DNA of 12,805 nt from Desulfobulbaceae bacterium UBA5628 (GCA_002421565.1 DIKC01000116.1:220-13024), one strand, 5' to 3'; positions 1 through 7,232 are shown, counted from the stretch's first letter. Notes: a model not told the origin generated them from the sequence alone. Program-made: numbers and translations.

Positions 1-248
1 GCAACAAATGGGCGGATCAGCAGCAGTCTCTGGCCCTGTCCCGGATGGTTCTCGAAGTGGCCGGGGAGCTGCTGAAGGAGAGCGGCAACTTTTACTGCAA
101 GGTCTTTGAGGGCGAGGATTTCAAGGAGCTGGTCGAGGAGGTCCGTCCGCTGTTCGGACAGGTCAAGGTCGTCAAGCCCAAGAGTTCGCGGAACGAAAGC
201 CGGGAGGTTTTCCTGCTGGGCTTGGGGTTTAAGGGCAATGCCGAATGA
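1..248 (+). CDS. rlmE: 23S rRNA 2'-O-ribose methyltransferase RlmE (FtsJ/RrmJ), C-terminal part
   Basis: Only the last 81 or so residues are in the window; the frame is open from base 3 and the gene starts upstream. The family uses S-adenosylmethionine to methylate the 2'-OH of the A-loop uridine (U2552 in E. coli) of 23S rRNA in the large subunit. Visible are the segment YCKVFEGEDF, whose Lys matches the third catalytic residue of the K-D-K-E tetrad, then a KPKSSRNESREVF segment whose final Glu matches the fourth. This is the usual RlmE ending, and the stop falls about where the family ends. The Rossmann core and SAM-binding loop are outside the window. The next gene, yebC, starts 71 bases further on in the same direction. 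Identification is by family motifs read by eye. Confidence 0.88.
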   Translation, partial: NKWADQQQSLALSRMVLEVAGELLKESGNFYCKVFEGEDFKELVEEVRPLFGQVKVVKPKSSRNESREVFLLGLGFKGNAE

Positions 249-319
249 GCCATGGCGGGAGTGCCACCGGGGTTCGTTTCTACCATTCATTATAAAAAAA
301 TAGTTTCTGGGGTCAGCAT

Positions 320-1069
320 ATGGCAGGACATTCCAAGTGGGCCAATATCAAGCGCCGCAAGGGCGCGGTGGACGCCAAGCGCGGCCAGATGTTCACCAAA
401 CTCATCAAGGAGATCATGGTGGCGGCCAGGCTGGGCGGCGGCGACATCAACGGCAACCCGCGGCTCCGCTCGGCAGTGCTGGCGGCCAAGGCCGTGAACA
501 TGCCCAAGGAGAACATCGAGCGCGCCATCAAGAAGGGCACCGGCGACCTCGACGGCGTCACCTACGAGGAAATCACCTATGAGGGTTACGGCCCCGGCGG
601 CGTGGCGGTAATGGTCGAGTGCATGACCGACAACCGGGTGCGGACGGTGGCCGATGTCCGCCACGCCTTCAGCAAGTCCGGCGGCAACCTCGGCGAATCC
701 AACTGCGTCTCCTGGATGTTCGATCGCAAGGGCCAGATCACCATCGAGCAGAGCGCGATCAGCGAGGATGATCTGATGGATTTGGCCCTGGAAGCCGGGG
801 CCGAGGACGTGGTCAGCGAGGAAAACACCTTCCAGGTGCACTGCGCCCCGGACGATTTCGACCAGGTCAGCGAGGCCTTGCGGGAAAAGGGGCTGCCGCT
901 GGTGGAAGCGGCGATCACCATGATTCCCAAGAACGTAGTGGCGGTGAATGACGAGAAGACCGCCCGCCAGTTGCTGCGGCTGCTGGAAACCCTGGAGGAC
1001 AACGACGATGTCCAGCAGGTCCACGCCAACTTCGATATCCCCGATGAAATCATGGAGGCGATCTCCTGA
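320..1069 (+). CDS. yebC: YebC/PmpR (TACO1) family protein
   Basis: A full-length 249-residue member of the YebC/PmpR/TACO1 family. The N-terminus is close to family consensus: [18 protein letters not shown], then the [12 protein letters not shown] helix and the NPRLR...[16 protein letters not shown] segment. The middle holds GYGPGG and the DNRVRT...[13 protein letters not shown] motif, and the C-terminal domain holds MIPKNVV. The family has three alpha/beta domains and acts in the cytoplasm. It was long annotated as a transcriptional regulator, but TACO1 and newer bacterial work point to a role in translation elongation, so I keep the name neutral. The start is fixed by the conserved first residues and has a modest GGGG at 309-312 as ribosome-binding site. 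It sits directly ahead of ruvCAB, a very common arrangement. Its last codons carry the ribosome-binding site of ruvC, implying translational coupling. Confidence 0.96.
   Translation: MAGHSKWANIKRRKGAVDAKRGQMFTKLIKEIMVAARLGGGDINGNPRLRSAVLAAKAVNMPKENIERAIKKGTGDLDGVTYEEITYEGYGPGGVAVMVECMTDNRVRTVADVRHAFSKSGGNLGESNCVSWMFDRKGQITIEQSAISEDDLMDLALEAGAEDVVSEENTFQVHCAPDDFDQVSEALREKGLPLVEAAITMIPKNVVAVNDEKTARQLLRLLETLEDNDDVQQVHANFDIPDEIMEAIS
1054..1058 (+). promoter_or_regulatory. Shine-Dalgarno GGAGG that decides the ruvC start
   Basis: GGAGG lies inside the last yebC codons. It is followed by 7 bases and then CTG at 1066-1068, which overlaps the yebC stop TGA (1067-1069). No ATG, GTG or TTG occurs in the ruvC frame between the in-frame stop at 1045-1047 and the conserved GIDPG motif. 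The well-placed GGAGG therefore points to CTG 1066 as the start, with ATT 1075 as a less well spaced alternative (16 bases). Confidence 0.6.
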
Positions 1070-1542
1070 GCCGGATTGTACGGATTCTGGGGATTGACCC
1101 CGGCTCCCGGATTACCGGCTACGGGGTCATCGAGCAGGAGGGCAGCCGGTTGCGCTTTGTGGCCTGCGGGGTGATCCGGGCCGACCATCACCGGGAGATC
1201 CCGCCCCGGCTGTTGGAAATTCATCAGGGGTTGTGCGAGGTGATCGCCCAGCACCGGCCGGAACGGGCGGCGGTGGAGGATATTTTCACCGCGGTCAATC
1301 CCCGTTCCGCCCTTAAACTGGGCCATGCCCGGGGGGTTGCGATTCTGGCCGCCATGCAACATGGTCTGCCGGTGGCCGAGTACACCCCCCGGGTGGTAAA
1401 ACAGGCGGTGGCCGGTTACGGCCAGGCCTCCAAGGAGCAGGTTCAGCAGATGGTGCGGGCGCTGCTTAATTTGGCGGCCACTCCCTCCCAGGACGCGGCC
1501 GACGCCCTGGCCGTGGCAATCTGCGGTGCTAATCATCTGTAA
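1066..1542 (+). CDS. ruvC: Holliday junction endodeoxyribonuclease RuvC (probable CTG start)
   Basis: RuvC is the dimeric Mg2+-dependent resolvase that nicks Holliday junctions symmetrically, working with the RuvAB motor. From CTG 1066 the protein is 158 residues, near the family norm. It opens with the RNase H-fold strand [14 protein letters not shown]. All four acidic catalytic positions are visible: Asp11 in GIDPG, Glu71 in AVEDIF, and Asp143 and Asp146 in [10 protein letters not shown]. The [16 protein letters not shown] signature is present too. A conventional start codon is first met at TTG 1150, but that would remove the first strand and catalytic Asp11, so it is rejected. The upstream choices are CTG 1066, which overlaps the yebC TGA and has GGAGG 7 bases ahead, or ATT 1075. 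Translation is therefore probably coupled to yebC. A sequencing error at a former ATG/GTG cannot be excluded. Product is very sure; the exact start less so. Confidence 0.93.
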   Translation: MSRIVRILGIDPGSRITGYGVIEQEGSRLRFVACGVIRADHHREIPPRLLEIHQGLCEVIAQHRPERAAVEDIFTAVNPRSALKLGHARGVAILAAMQHGLPVAEYTPRVVKQAVAGYGQASKEQVQQMVRALLNLAATPSQDAADALAVAICGANHL

Positions 1543-1633
1543 AAAAACTCCGCTGCTTTCCCCCTTTTTTATCGGTTGCTTTTCGGGTATGCTGGCCGTT
1601 AAACGGCTTTATCCTTAAAGGAACTCTTATCGC

Positions 1634-2266
1634 ATGATCGCATCGCTTACGGGACAACTGGCCCACCGGGCGGCCGACAGCCTGATCGTCAACGTGGGCG
1701 GGGTGGGCTATGAGGTTTTTTTCCCGGCCTCCCGCCATGAGCGGCTGCCGGAGTTGGGGGGAGAGCTTTTTCTTCATATCCAGACCGTGGTGCGCGAGGA
1801 TTCTTTTTCCCTGTACGGCTTTCTCGATCCGGCGGAAAAGCGGATTTTTTTGCTCCTGCTCGGGGTTTCCGGGGTGGGGCCGCGGGTGGCGATGAATATC
1901 CTGGCCGGGGCCGAGCCTGCCGCTTTGGGCCGGGCGATCATCACCGAAGACGTGCTCTGGCTGAAAAAACTGCCGGGGGTGGGCAAGAAAACCGCTGAAC
2001 GGCTCTGTCTGGAATTGAAGGACAAGCTGGAATTTTTTCCGGTTTCAGCCGGGGCGGCCACGGTCGTCGGGCTTCCGGCCGCATCGGCCCGGGAGTTTGC
2101 CGATCAGCCTTCCCGGGATGCCCTCTCCGCCTTGGTTAATCTCGGTTATCCGCCGGTGCGCGCCCGCGAGGCCTTGGAACGGGTGCGGCAGGAGGCCGGC
2201 GACGAGGCTTATGCCGCCCTGGCGCTTGCTGAACTGCTCCGCCTGGCCCTGAGGTCGCTGGCATGA
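1634..2266 (+). CDS. ruvA: Holliday junction branch migration protein RuvA
   Basis: A 210-residue RuvA, the tetrameric junction-binding subunit that clamps four-way DNA and loads the RuvB motor. Residues 1-62 form the OB-fold domain (MIASLTGQL...GGVGYEV...[10 protein letters not shown]). Two helix-hairpin-helix motifs follow: [15 protein letters not shown] at about 72-86, and [15 protein letters not shown] at about 110-124. Residues 135-158 are a flexible Ala/Gly/Val-rich linker, and 160-205 match the small three-helix domain III that touches RuvB ([11 protein letters not shown]). The ATG start has AAAGGA at 1617-1622 and gives the canonical N-terminus. A 91-base gap separates it from ruvC, while its stop overlaps the ruvB start as ATGA, so ruvAB are translationally coupled. 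Confidence 0.97.
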   Translation: MIASLTGQLAHRAADSLIVNVGGVGYEVFFPASRHERLPELGGELFLHIQTVVREDSFSLYGFLDPAEKRIFLLLLGVSGVGPRVAMNILAGAEPAALGRAIITEDVLWLKKLPGVGKKTAERLCLELKDKLEFFPVSAGAATVVGLPAASAREFADQPSRDALSALVNLGYPPVRAREALERVRQEAGDEAYAALALAELLRLALRSLA

Positions 2267-3288
2267 ACCAGGAAGAACGTCTGGTCAGCCCGGTCGCCGC
2301 CCCGGACGATCTCTTTGACAGCGATCTTCGGCCCCGCTTCTTGAGCCAGTATGTCGGCCAGGAACACCTGAAAAACAACGTGGAAATCGCCATCGCCGCC
2401 GCCAAGGGGCGGGGCGAGCCTCTGGATCATGTCCTCTTTCACGGTTATCCCGGCCTCGGCAAGACCACCCTCGCCCATGTTCTGGCCAATGAAATGGGGG
2501 CCAGCATCAAGGTGACCTCCGGGCCGGTGATCGAACGGGCCGGCGATCTTGCCGCCATCCTCACCAGCCTCCAGGAAGGCGATCTTCTCTTTATCGACGA
2601 AATTCACCGGCTCAACCACGTGGTGGAGGAAATCCTTTATCCGGCGATGGAGGATTTTGAACTGGATTTGATGATCGGGCAGGGGCCGGGGGCGCGCAGC
2701 GTCAAGATGGCCTTGCCCCGCTTCACCCTGGTGGGGGCCACCACCCGCACCGGCCTTCTGACTCCGCCCTTGCGGGATCGCTTCGGGCTGGCCCTGCGGC
2801 TTAATTTTTACACCCCCGCCGAACTGGTGGAGATCGTCAAGCGTTCGGCCGGGATTCTCGGGGTGCCCATCGACGAGGCCGGGGCGGCCGAGGTCGGCCG
2901 CCGTTCCCGGGGCACTCCCCGGATCGCCAACCGCTTGCTGCGGCGGCTGCGGGATTTCGCCCAGGTCAAGGCCGAGGGGAGGATCACCGCCACGGTTGCC
3001 GACGCCGCCTTGGCCATGCTGGGGGTCGATCATCTCGGTTTTGATGAAATGGATCGGCGGATCATGCTCTCCCTGATCGACAAGTTCCAGGGCGGGCCGG
3101 TGGGGCTGGAAACCCTGGCGGCGGTGGTCTGCGAGGAAAAGAATAGCCTGGAAGATGTTTACGAACCCTACCTGCTCCAGGCCGGTTTTCTGGTCCGCAC
3201 CCCCCGGGGAAGAATGGCGGCCCCGGCGGCCTACGAGCATTTCGGCCGGGTGATGCCGCGCAATCGCCAATGCGAGTTGCCGCTCTGA
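2263..3288 (+). CDS. ruvB: Holliday junction branch migration ATPase RuvB
   Basis: A 341-residue AAA+ hexameric motor that pumps DNA through the RuvA-held junction using ATP. Visible parts in order: the [19 protein letters not shown] entry segment (22-40), Walker A GYPGLGKT (61-68), Walker B LLFIDE (108-113), the sensor-1 region VGATTR (157-162), the LRDRFG arginine region (170-175), sensor-2 [12 protein letters not shown] (217-228), and a winged-helix C-terminal domain with the usual GGPVGL...EPYLLQ.GFL.RTPRGR signature. Walker A reads G-Y-P-G where most family members have G-P-P-G; the essential Gly-Lys-Thr is intact, so activity is expected. The ATG overlaps the ruvA stop by 4 bases. It closes the yebC-ruvCAB block; panB begins 35 bases later. 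Confidence 0.97.
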   Translation: MNQEERLVSPVAAPDDLFDSDLRPRFLSQYVGQEHLKNNVEIAIAAAKGRGEPLDHVLFHGYPGLGKTTLAHVLANEMGASIKVTSGPVIERAGDLAAILTSLQEGDLLFIDEIHRLNHVVEEILYPAMEDFELDLMIGQGPGARSVKMALPRFTLVGATTRTGLLTPPLRDRFGLALRLNFYTPAELVEIVKRSAGILGVPIDEAGAAEVGRRSRGTPRIANRLLRRLRDFAQVKAEGRITATVADAALAMLGVDHLGFDEMDRRIMLSLIDKFQGGPVGLETLAAVVCEEKNSLEDVYEPYLLQAGFLVRTPRGRMAAPAAYEHFGRVMPRNRQCELPL

Positions 3289-3310
3289 GTGCGGCCGGCG
3301 TATAGTTGGC

Positions 3311-3320
3311 AAAGGAGAGG
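3311..3320 (+). promoter_or_regulatory. Strong ribosome-binding site that decides the panB start
   Basis: The run AAAGGAGAGG ends three bases before GTG 3324, giving about 6 bases from AGGAG to the start codon. An in-frame TTG at 3306 lies upstream of this run and would put the ribosome-binding site inside the gene, so GTG 3324 is preferred. Confidence 0.65.
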
Positions 3321-3323
3321 AAA

Positions 3324-4160
3324 GTGGCGCGAAAAAATATCGGCGATCTGACCCGCAAGAAGGCGGCCGGCGAAAAAATTACCATGCTCACCGCCCATGA
3401 CGCCGCCTTTGGGGCAATGATCGATCAGGCCGGGGTGGACGCAGTGCTGGTGGGGGATTCCCTCGGCATGGTGGCCTTGGGCTACGACTCCACGGTGCCG
3501 GTGACCATGGCCGAGATGCTCCATCACGCCAAAGCGGTGCGGCGGGGGGTAAAAGAGGCGTTGCTGATCGGCGACATGCCCTTTCTTTCCTATCAGGTGG
3601 AGGCGCGGCAGGCGATTTATAATGCTGGCCGCTTTATGAAGGAAGCGGGCTGCGATGCGGTCAAGATGGAGGGCGGCGGCGAGATTGGCGAGACCGTGGC
3701 GGCGGTGGTGCGGGCCGGAATTCCGGTGATGGGCCACATCGGCCTCACCCCCCAGACCGCGGCCCAGAGCGGCGGTTTCAAGGTGCGGGGCCGGGAGGCG
3801 GCGGCGGCGGAAAAACTGCGCCATGAGGCCGGGGAACTGGCGGCGGCCGGAATTTTCGCCCTGGTCCTGGAGTGTATTCCCAGCGAACTGGCGGGCGAGA
3901 TCAGCCGCTCCTTGGCTATCCCCACCATCGGGATCGGGGCCGGCCCCCTTTGCGACGGGCAGGTGCTGGTAACCCCCGATCTGCTGGGACTGTTCGAGCG
4001 CTTCCGGCCCCGTTTCGTCAAACAGTATGCCGATCTGGCCCCCCAGGTCAGAAGCGCCCTGGCCGCCTTCCGGGCCGAGGTGGAGACGGGAATTTTCCCG
4101 GATGCGGCCCATTCTTTTAGTTCCGAGGTTGAAGGAAAAGCGCGGACGGCCGATAAGTAA
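3324..4160 (+). CDS. panB: 3-methyl-2-oxobutanoate hydroxymethyltransferase (ketopantoate synthesis)
   Basis: A 278-residue PanB from GTG 3324. It transfers a hydroxymethyl group from 5,10-methylene-tetrahydrofolate to alpha-ketoisovalerate, giving ketopantoate, the first committed step of pantothenate and CoA synthesis; the enzyme is cytoplasmic and Mg2+-dependent. The TIM-barrel motifs are clear: ITMLTAHDA, VLVGDSLGM with metal ligand Asp45, LIGDMPF with metal ligand Asp84, VKMEGG with Lys114, VMGHIGLTPQ, LVLECIP with catalytic Glu183, and IPTIGIGAG. With this start the two Asp ligands fall at the same numbers as in E. coli PanB, which supports GTG 3324 over TTG 3306. The C-terminal tail is slightly longer than usual. 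No panC or panD is nearby. Its last codons contain a candidate sigma28 promoter for motA. Confidence 0.95.
   Translation: MARKNIGDLTRKKAAGEKITMLTAHDAAFGAMIDQAGVDAVLVGDSLGMVALGYDSTVPVTMAEMLHHAKAVRRGVKEALLIGDMPFLSYQVEARQAIYNAGRFMKEAGCDAVKMEGGGEIGETVAAVVRAGIPVMGHIGLTPQTAAQSGGFKVRGREAAAAEKLRHEAGELAAAGIFALVLECIPSELAGEISRSLAIPTIGIGAGPLCDGQVLVTPDLLGLFERFRPRFVKQYADLAPQVRSALAAFRAEVETGIFPDAAHSFSSEVEGKARTADK
4130..4156 (+). promoter_or_regulatory. Candidate sigma28 (FliA) promoter for motA-motB-pilZ
   Basis: GCCGATAA at 4149-4156 is an exact match to the sigma28 -10 consensus. With the standard 15-base spacing, the -35 core at 4130-4133 reads TGAA (consensus TAAA, 3 of 4). The site lies within the last codons of panB and points at motA, whose ATG is 55 bases past the box. 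Transcription would start near 4163, leaving a leader of roughly 50 bases. Position ahead of stator genes, a classic FliA target, raises confidence; the -35 is imperfect. Confidence 0.6.
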
Positions 4161-4211
4161 GCCAGTGCCGCAGGGCGAACCGTCAACCAGGGTGAAGGGA
4201 AGAGAAAGCTT

Positions 4212-4970
4212 ATGGATATTGCAACTTTAGTCGGGTTGATTGCCGGCAGTGTTATTTTGCTGGCCGCGATCATTCTTGGCGGTTCGGCCGGAATTTTCGT
4301 CAATATTCCCTCGGTCCTGATCGTCATCGGCGGCGCTTCCGCCACCGCCTTTATCCGGGCCGGAATGAGCGAGGTGATCAACTCGATGAAGGTGGCGATG
4401 AACGCCTTTACCATCAAGTTGAGCAATCCCCAGGAGATTATTCAGGAGATCGTCAATCTTGCCAATATCGCCCGTAAAAACGGGCTGATCGTCCTGGAGC
4501 AGCAGCCGATCAATGATCCCTTTTTGAAAAAGGCGATCATGTACTGCGTGGACGGACATGAGGCGGAGTTCATCCAGGAGGTGCTGAGAAAAGAGGTGGA
4601 GTTGACCATCGAGCGTCATGAGGTGGGCCAGAGTGTTTTTAAGGGCATGGGCGATGCCGCCCCCGCCTTCGGAATGATCGGCACCTTGGTGGGGCTGGTC
4701 CAGATGCTGGCCTCCATGGATGATCCCTCCTCCATCGGCCCAGCCATGGCGGTGGCCTTGTTGACCACCCTCTACGGGGCGGTTATGGCTAACCTGATTT
4801 TCATCCCTATGGCCGACAAGCTCGCCCTGCGCAGCCAGGAGGAGGAGCGCAACCGGCTACTGATCATCGAAGGGGTGCTGGGGATATTGAAGGGCCTTAA
4901 CCCGCGGGTGATGGAAGAGTTCCTGGAGACCTTCCTCGCTCCCAAGGCCCGTAAAACGGGGAAAAGATAG
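4212..4970 (+). CDS. motA: Flagellar motor stator protein MotA (PomA-like)
   Basis: A 252-residue MotA/PomA/TolQ-family inner-membrane protein. Together with MotB it forms the ion channel that drives flagellar rotation. There are four hydrophobic segments at about 4-22, 29-49, 149-170 and 181-201, with the large cytoplasmic loop between the second and third. Pro151 in DAAPAFGMIGTLVGLVQML matches the conserved TM3 proline. Arg88 and Glu96 in ARKNGLIVLE keep the spacing of the E. coli Arg90/Glu98 pair that contacts FliG. The short form and the IFVNIPSVLIVIGG TM2 resemble PomA-type stators rather than the longer E. coli MotA. Start is ATG 4212 with AAGGGA at 4195-4200. motB follows after 9 bases. 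A sigma28-like box upstream suggests flagellar-class control. Ion choice (Na+ or H+) is not settled by sequence alone. Confidence 0.95.
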   Translation: MDIATLVGLIAGSVILLAAIILGGSAGIFVNIPSVLIVIGGASATAFIRAGMSEVINSMKVAMNAFTIKLSNPQEIIQEIVNLANIARKNGLIVLEQQPINDPFLKKAIMYCVDGHEAEFIQEVLRKEVELTIERHEVGQSVFKGMGDAAPAFGMIGTLVGLVQMLASMDDPSSIGPAMAVALLTTLYGAVMANLIFIPMADKLALRSQEEERNRLLIIEGVLGILKGLNPRVMEEFLETFLAPKARKTGKR

Positions 4971-4979
4971 GACGGGCTG

Positions 4980-5741
4980 ATGGCCAAGAAGAAAAAAGCT
5001 CCGGCCGGGGCTCCGGCCTGGATGTGCACCTTTGCCGACATGATGTCGCTGTTGCTATGCTTTTTCGTTTTGATCCTTTCCTTTGCTACCCTTGACGAAC
5101 CGAGTTTCCGTAAGGTCACCGGCTCGATCAAAGACGCCTTGGGGGCGCGCAAAAAGAGTATGATGCAGGAGATGCCCCAGGCCATCCGGATGATCTCGCC
5201 GGAATTTGAAACGATACCCTTCCATGTCAAGGAAGAGTTCGAGGCCCTTTTTCAAAAGGATATCGAAAGCGGCCTGGTGACCGTGGAAGAGGACAGCAAG
5301 GGTGAGATTACCTTGCGGATCAAGGACTCACTGGTTTTTGATTTCGGCAGCGCCCAGATCAAGGATGACTTCAAACCGTTTTTGGATAAGCTCGGCAAGA
5401 TCGCCAAGGATTCCGATGCCACCCTGGAGGTGGGCGGCCACACCGATAATGTCCGGGTGCGGCCGGGGGCGCCCTTTAAGTCCAACTGGGGGCTGTCGGC
5501 GGCCCGGGCGGTGGAGGTGCTGGAGTATATGGCGGCCGGTCATGATCTGCCGTCCCATCGCCTGGCGATCGGCGCCTATGCCGACGGCCGACCGGTGGCG
5601 GTGAACGATACCGCCGAGGGGCGATCCGCCAACCGGCGGGTGGAGTTCAAGGTCAAACCGGGGGAAGGCGGCAAGGTTTTTGAAGGTTTCCAGGGTCTGA
5701 TCGAATTAAAGCAGCCAGAATCCCCGATCCCGGCGCGTTAG
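4980..5741 (+). CDS. motB: Flagellar motor stator protein MotB (PomB-like), OmpA-type peptidoglycan-binding domain
   Basis: A 253-residue partner of MotA that anchors the stator to peptidoglycan and carries the ion-binding aspartate. After a short Lys-rich cytoplasmic N-terminus comes PAWMCTFADMMSLLLCFF; Asp20 at the head of the single membrane helix (about 21-37) is the expected ion-binding residue. The periplasmic linker and plug region run to about residue 115. An OmpA-like domain follows with VFDFGSAQIK, GGHTDN (152-157), NWGLSAARA (169-177) and NRRVEF (218-223), the usual peptidoglycan-binding pattern. The CTFADMMSLLLCFFVLILSF membrane stretch looks like PomB and other Na+-type stators; that reading is inference. 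AGGA at 4969-4972, overlapping the motA stop, gives good spacing to ATG 4980. The two genes are clearly one unit. Confidence 0.95.
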   Translation: MAKKKKAPAGAPAWMCTFADMMSLLLCFFVLILSFATLDEPSFRKVTGSIKDALGARKKSMMQEMPQAIRMISPEFETIPFHVKEEFEALFQKDIESGLVTVEEDSKGEITLRIKDSLVFDFGSAQIKDDFKPFLDKLGKIAKDSDATLEVGGHTDNVRVRPGAPFKSNWGLSAARAVEVLEYMAAGHDLPSHRLAIGAYADGRPVAVNDTAEGRSANRRVEFKVKPGEGGKVFEGFQGLIELKQPESPIPAR

Positions 5742-5781
5742 GCGGCGGCAGGGGGCGGGCGAGGGATTTGGGGGGTGAGTT

Positions 5782-6375
5782 ATGGCGGATGGCGAGGGCA
5801 GGAATCGGCGGACAGCGGTGCGGGCCACGGATCGGGTGATGCTCGCTTACAAAAAGATCAGCCCGGAAAAATTCGCGGTGGTGCAGGAGGATTTTCAGGA
5901 AGGCATTTCCATCTATAACCAGGAGGGTTTGAGCGACCTCCAGATGCATATCGGCGCCCAGAGCGCCCTCGACCGCCTGCGGACCCGCGACCCTGATCTG
6001 GCCGATTTTCTTAAATACCTGGACAACAAGGTCAGCATGATCCAGCGGCGGGTCAAGGGCGAAAAGTCCATTCTGGATGCCCTCAAGATGCAGAAGGTCA
6101 ATCTCAGCGCCGCCGGCATCGCCTTTTATTCCTTTGATGAGTTTCAGTTGGGCGATCTCCTGGAGGTCCATCTCGCCCTGCTGCCGACTTATACCTACAT
6201 GTTTTTTTTCGTCAAGATTACCCATTGCGACCGGGAGGGCGAGCACCAGGGGCGGCCCATTTTCCGGCTCGGCACCGAGTTTGCCCTGATGATGGACGAG
6301 GATCGGGAAAAGATCGTGCAGCACAATTTCAAGCAGCAGAGCCTGGCGTTGCGTACCCGCCGTCAGGATGAATAG
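5782..6375 (+). CDS. PilZ-domain protein with helical insert (probable c-di-GMP effector)
   Basis: A 197-residue cytoplasmic protein with no signal peptide or membrane helix. The N-terminus holds overlapping RxxxR motifs (R10-TAV-R14 and R14-ATD-R18), followed much later by NLSAAG at 107-112, matching the [D/N]xSxxG half of the PilZ c-di-GMP site. The strand pattern GDLLEVHLALLP...FRLGTEFALM then fits the PilZ beta-barrel. Between the two halves, residues 24-100 look helical and include DPDLADFLKYLDNKVSMIQRRV, an insert seen in a proteobacterial PilZ subgroup. It lies 40 bases behind motB, after GGGGGTGAG just before the ATG, so it is likely co-transcribed with the stator genes. A role in tuning motor output by c-di-GMP, as for YcgR, is inferred from family and context. 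Whether c-di-GMP really binds depends on which arginines are used. Confidence 0.75.
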   Translation: MADGEGRNRRTAVRATDRVMLAYKKISPEKFAVVQEDFQEGISIYNQEGLSDLQMHIGAQSALDRLRTRDPDLADFLKYLDNKVSMIQRRVKGEKSILDALKMQKVNLSAAGIAFYSFDEFQLGDLLEVHLALLPTYTYMFFFVKITHCDREGEHQGRPIFRLGTEFALMMDEDREKIVQHNFKQQSLALRTRRQDE

Positions 6376-6395
6376 GACAGGGGAAGGAACGGCCA

Positions 6396-7232
6396 ATGCG
6401 GATGATTGAAAACGAAGCGGTGGTCGCGGCGGTGCGGGAACTGGCGATGCGGGCGGCCCGCGATCTCGAGCCGGACATCCTCGACGCCCTGGTGGCGGCC
6501 CGGGACCGCGAGACCTCGCCCCTGGCCAAAAATGTCCTGGAACTGCTCCTGCTCAACAGCGATATTGCCAGCCGGGAAAAGCTCCCCATTTGTCAGGATA
6601 CCGGAGTGGCGGTGGTCTTTGCCGAACTGGGGCGGGAAGCGGTGGTGCGGGGCGATCTCGAGGCGGCGATCCAGGAAGGGGTGCGGCGCGGCTACCGGGA
6701 CGGCTATCTCCGCAATTCGGTCTGCGATCCCCTGACCCGGATCAACACCAACGATAATACCCCGGCGGTGATCCATCTGGAATTGGTGGCCGGGGAGCAA
6801 CTGACCTTGCGGCTGCTACCCAAGGGGTGCGGCAGCGAAAACATGAGCGGCCTGGCGATGCTGCCCCCTTCGGCCGGGAAAGCGGGGATGGTGCGCTATG
6901 TGGTCGATCTGGTGTTGCGGGCCGCTTCCAATCCCTGCCCGCCGGTGATCGTGGGGGTGGGGCTGGGCGGGACCATGGAAAAGGCGGCCATGCTCTCCAA
7001 AAAAGCCCTTTGCCGGCCGGTGGGCGAACCCCATCCCCGGGCGGACGCGGCCCAACTGGAAGGGGAGATACTGGCCGCGATCAACCAACAGGGCGGCGGC
7101 GTCCACGGTTTCGGCGGCTGCAACACTGCCCTGGCCGTTCATCTGGAATTGTTCCCCTGCCATATCGCCGGCTTGCCGGTGGCGGTGAATATCCAGTGTC
7201 ATGCCCATCGCCATCAGGAAGTGGTGATCTGA
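6396..7232 (+). CDS. Fumarate hydratase class I, alpha subunit (TtdA/FumA N-terminal type)
   Basis: A 278-residue subunit of the two-chain, [4Fe-4S]-containing class I fumarase family (fumarate plus water to L-malate); L(+)-tartrate dehydratase TtdA is a close relative, so substrate is slightly uncertain. Visible are LPICQDTG with Cys66, NTNDNTPAVIH, LPKGCGSENMSG (142-152), NPCPPVIVGVGLGG with Cys181, and NIQCHAHRH with Cys268. By comparison with E. coli FumA, Cys66, Cys181 and Cys268 are the likely cluster ligands; Cys145 in KGCGSEN takes the place of a Gly in FumA. The start ATG 6396 has GGGAAGGA at 6381-6388, 7 bases away. It begins 20 bases after the PilZ gene and overlaps the beta-subunit gene by one base (TGATG). 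An oxygen-labile cluster of this kind fits an anaerobic or microaerobic host. Confidence 0.9.
   Translation: MRMIENEAVVAAVRELAMRAARDLEPDILDALVAARDRETSPLAKNVLELLLLNSDIASREKLPICQDTGVAVVFAELGREAVVRGDLEAAIQEGVRRGYRDGYLRNSVCDPLTRINTNDNTPAVIHLELVAGEQLTLRLLPKGCGSENMSGLAMLPPSAGKAGMVRYVVDLVLRAASNPCPPVIVGVGLGGTMEKAAMLSKKALCRPVGEPHPRADAAQLEGEILAAINQQGGGVHGFGGCNTALAVHLELFPCHIAGLPVAVNIQCHAHRHQEVVI

Noticed and set aside
251..268. Possible hairpin terminator after rlmE
   Set aside because: The only stem is TGGC/GCCA (4 base pairs) with no following T-run, so it is not convincing.
289..297. TATAAA-like -10 box before yebC
   Set aside because: No -35 element at suitable spacing was found, and the AT-rich run is short. 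The evidence is too weak to list as a promoter.
1150..1542. TTG 1150 as the ruvC start (130 residues)
   Set aside because: It would delete the first RNase H strand and the catalytic Asp of GIDPG, which are intact in frame just upstream.
2209..3312. Long antisense open frame (367 codons) over ruvB, and similar ones over yebC, ruvC, panB, motB/pilZ and, on the other strand, ctpA
   Set aside because: They lie opposite well-recognised genes, have repetitive Gly/Pro/Arg/His-rich composition and no family motifs. Such open frames are expected in GC-rich DNA.
3306..3323. TTG 3306 as the panB start
   Set aside because: The strong AAAGGAGAGG site lies after it and fits GTG 3324. The GTG start also gives the usual PanB residue numbering.
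6827..7231. Upstream extension of the fumarase beta frame into the alpha gene, giving an apparent 325-residue protein
   Set aside because: The extra N-terminal part is low-complexity and overlaps the clearly real alpha subunit. Family-like sequence begins only at the ATG 7232.
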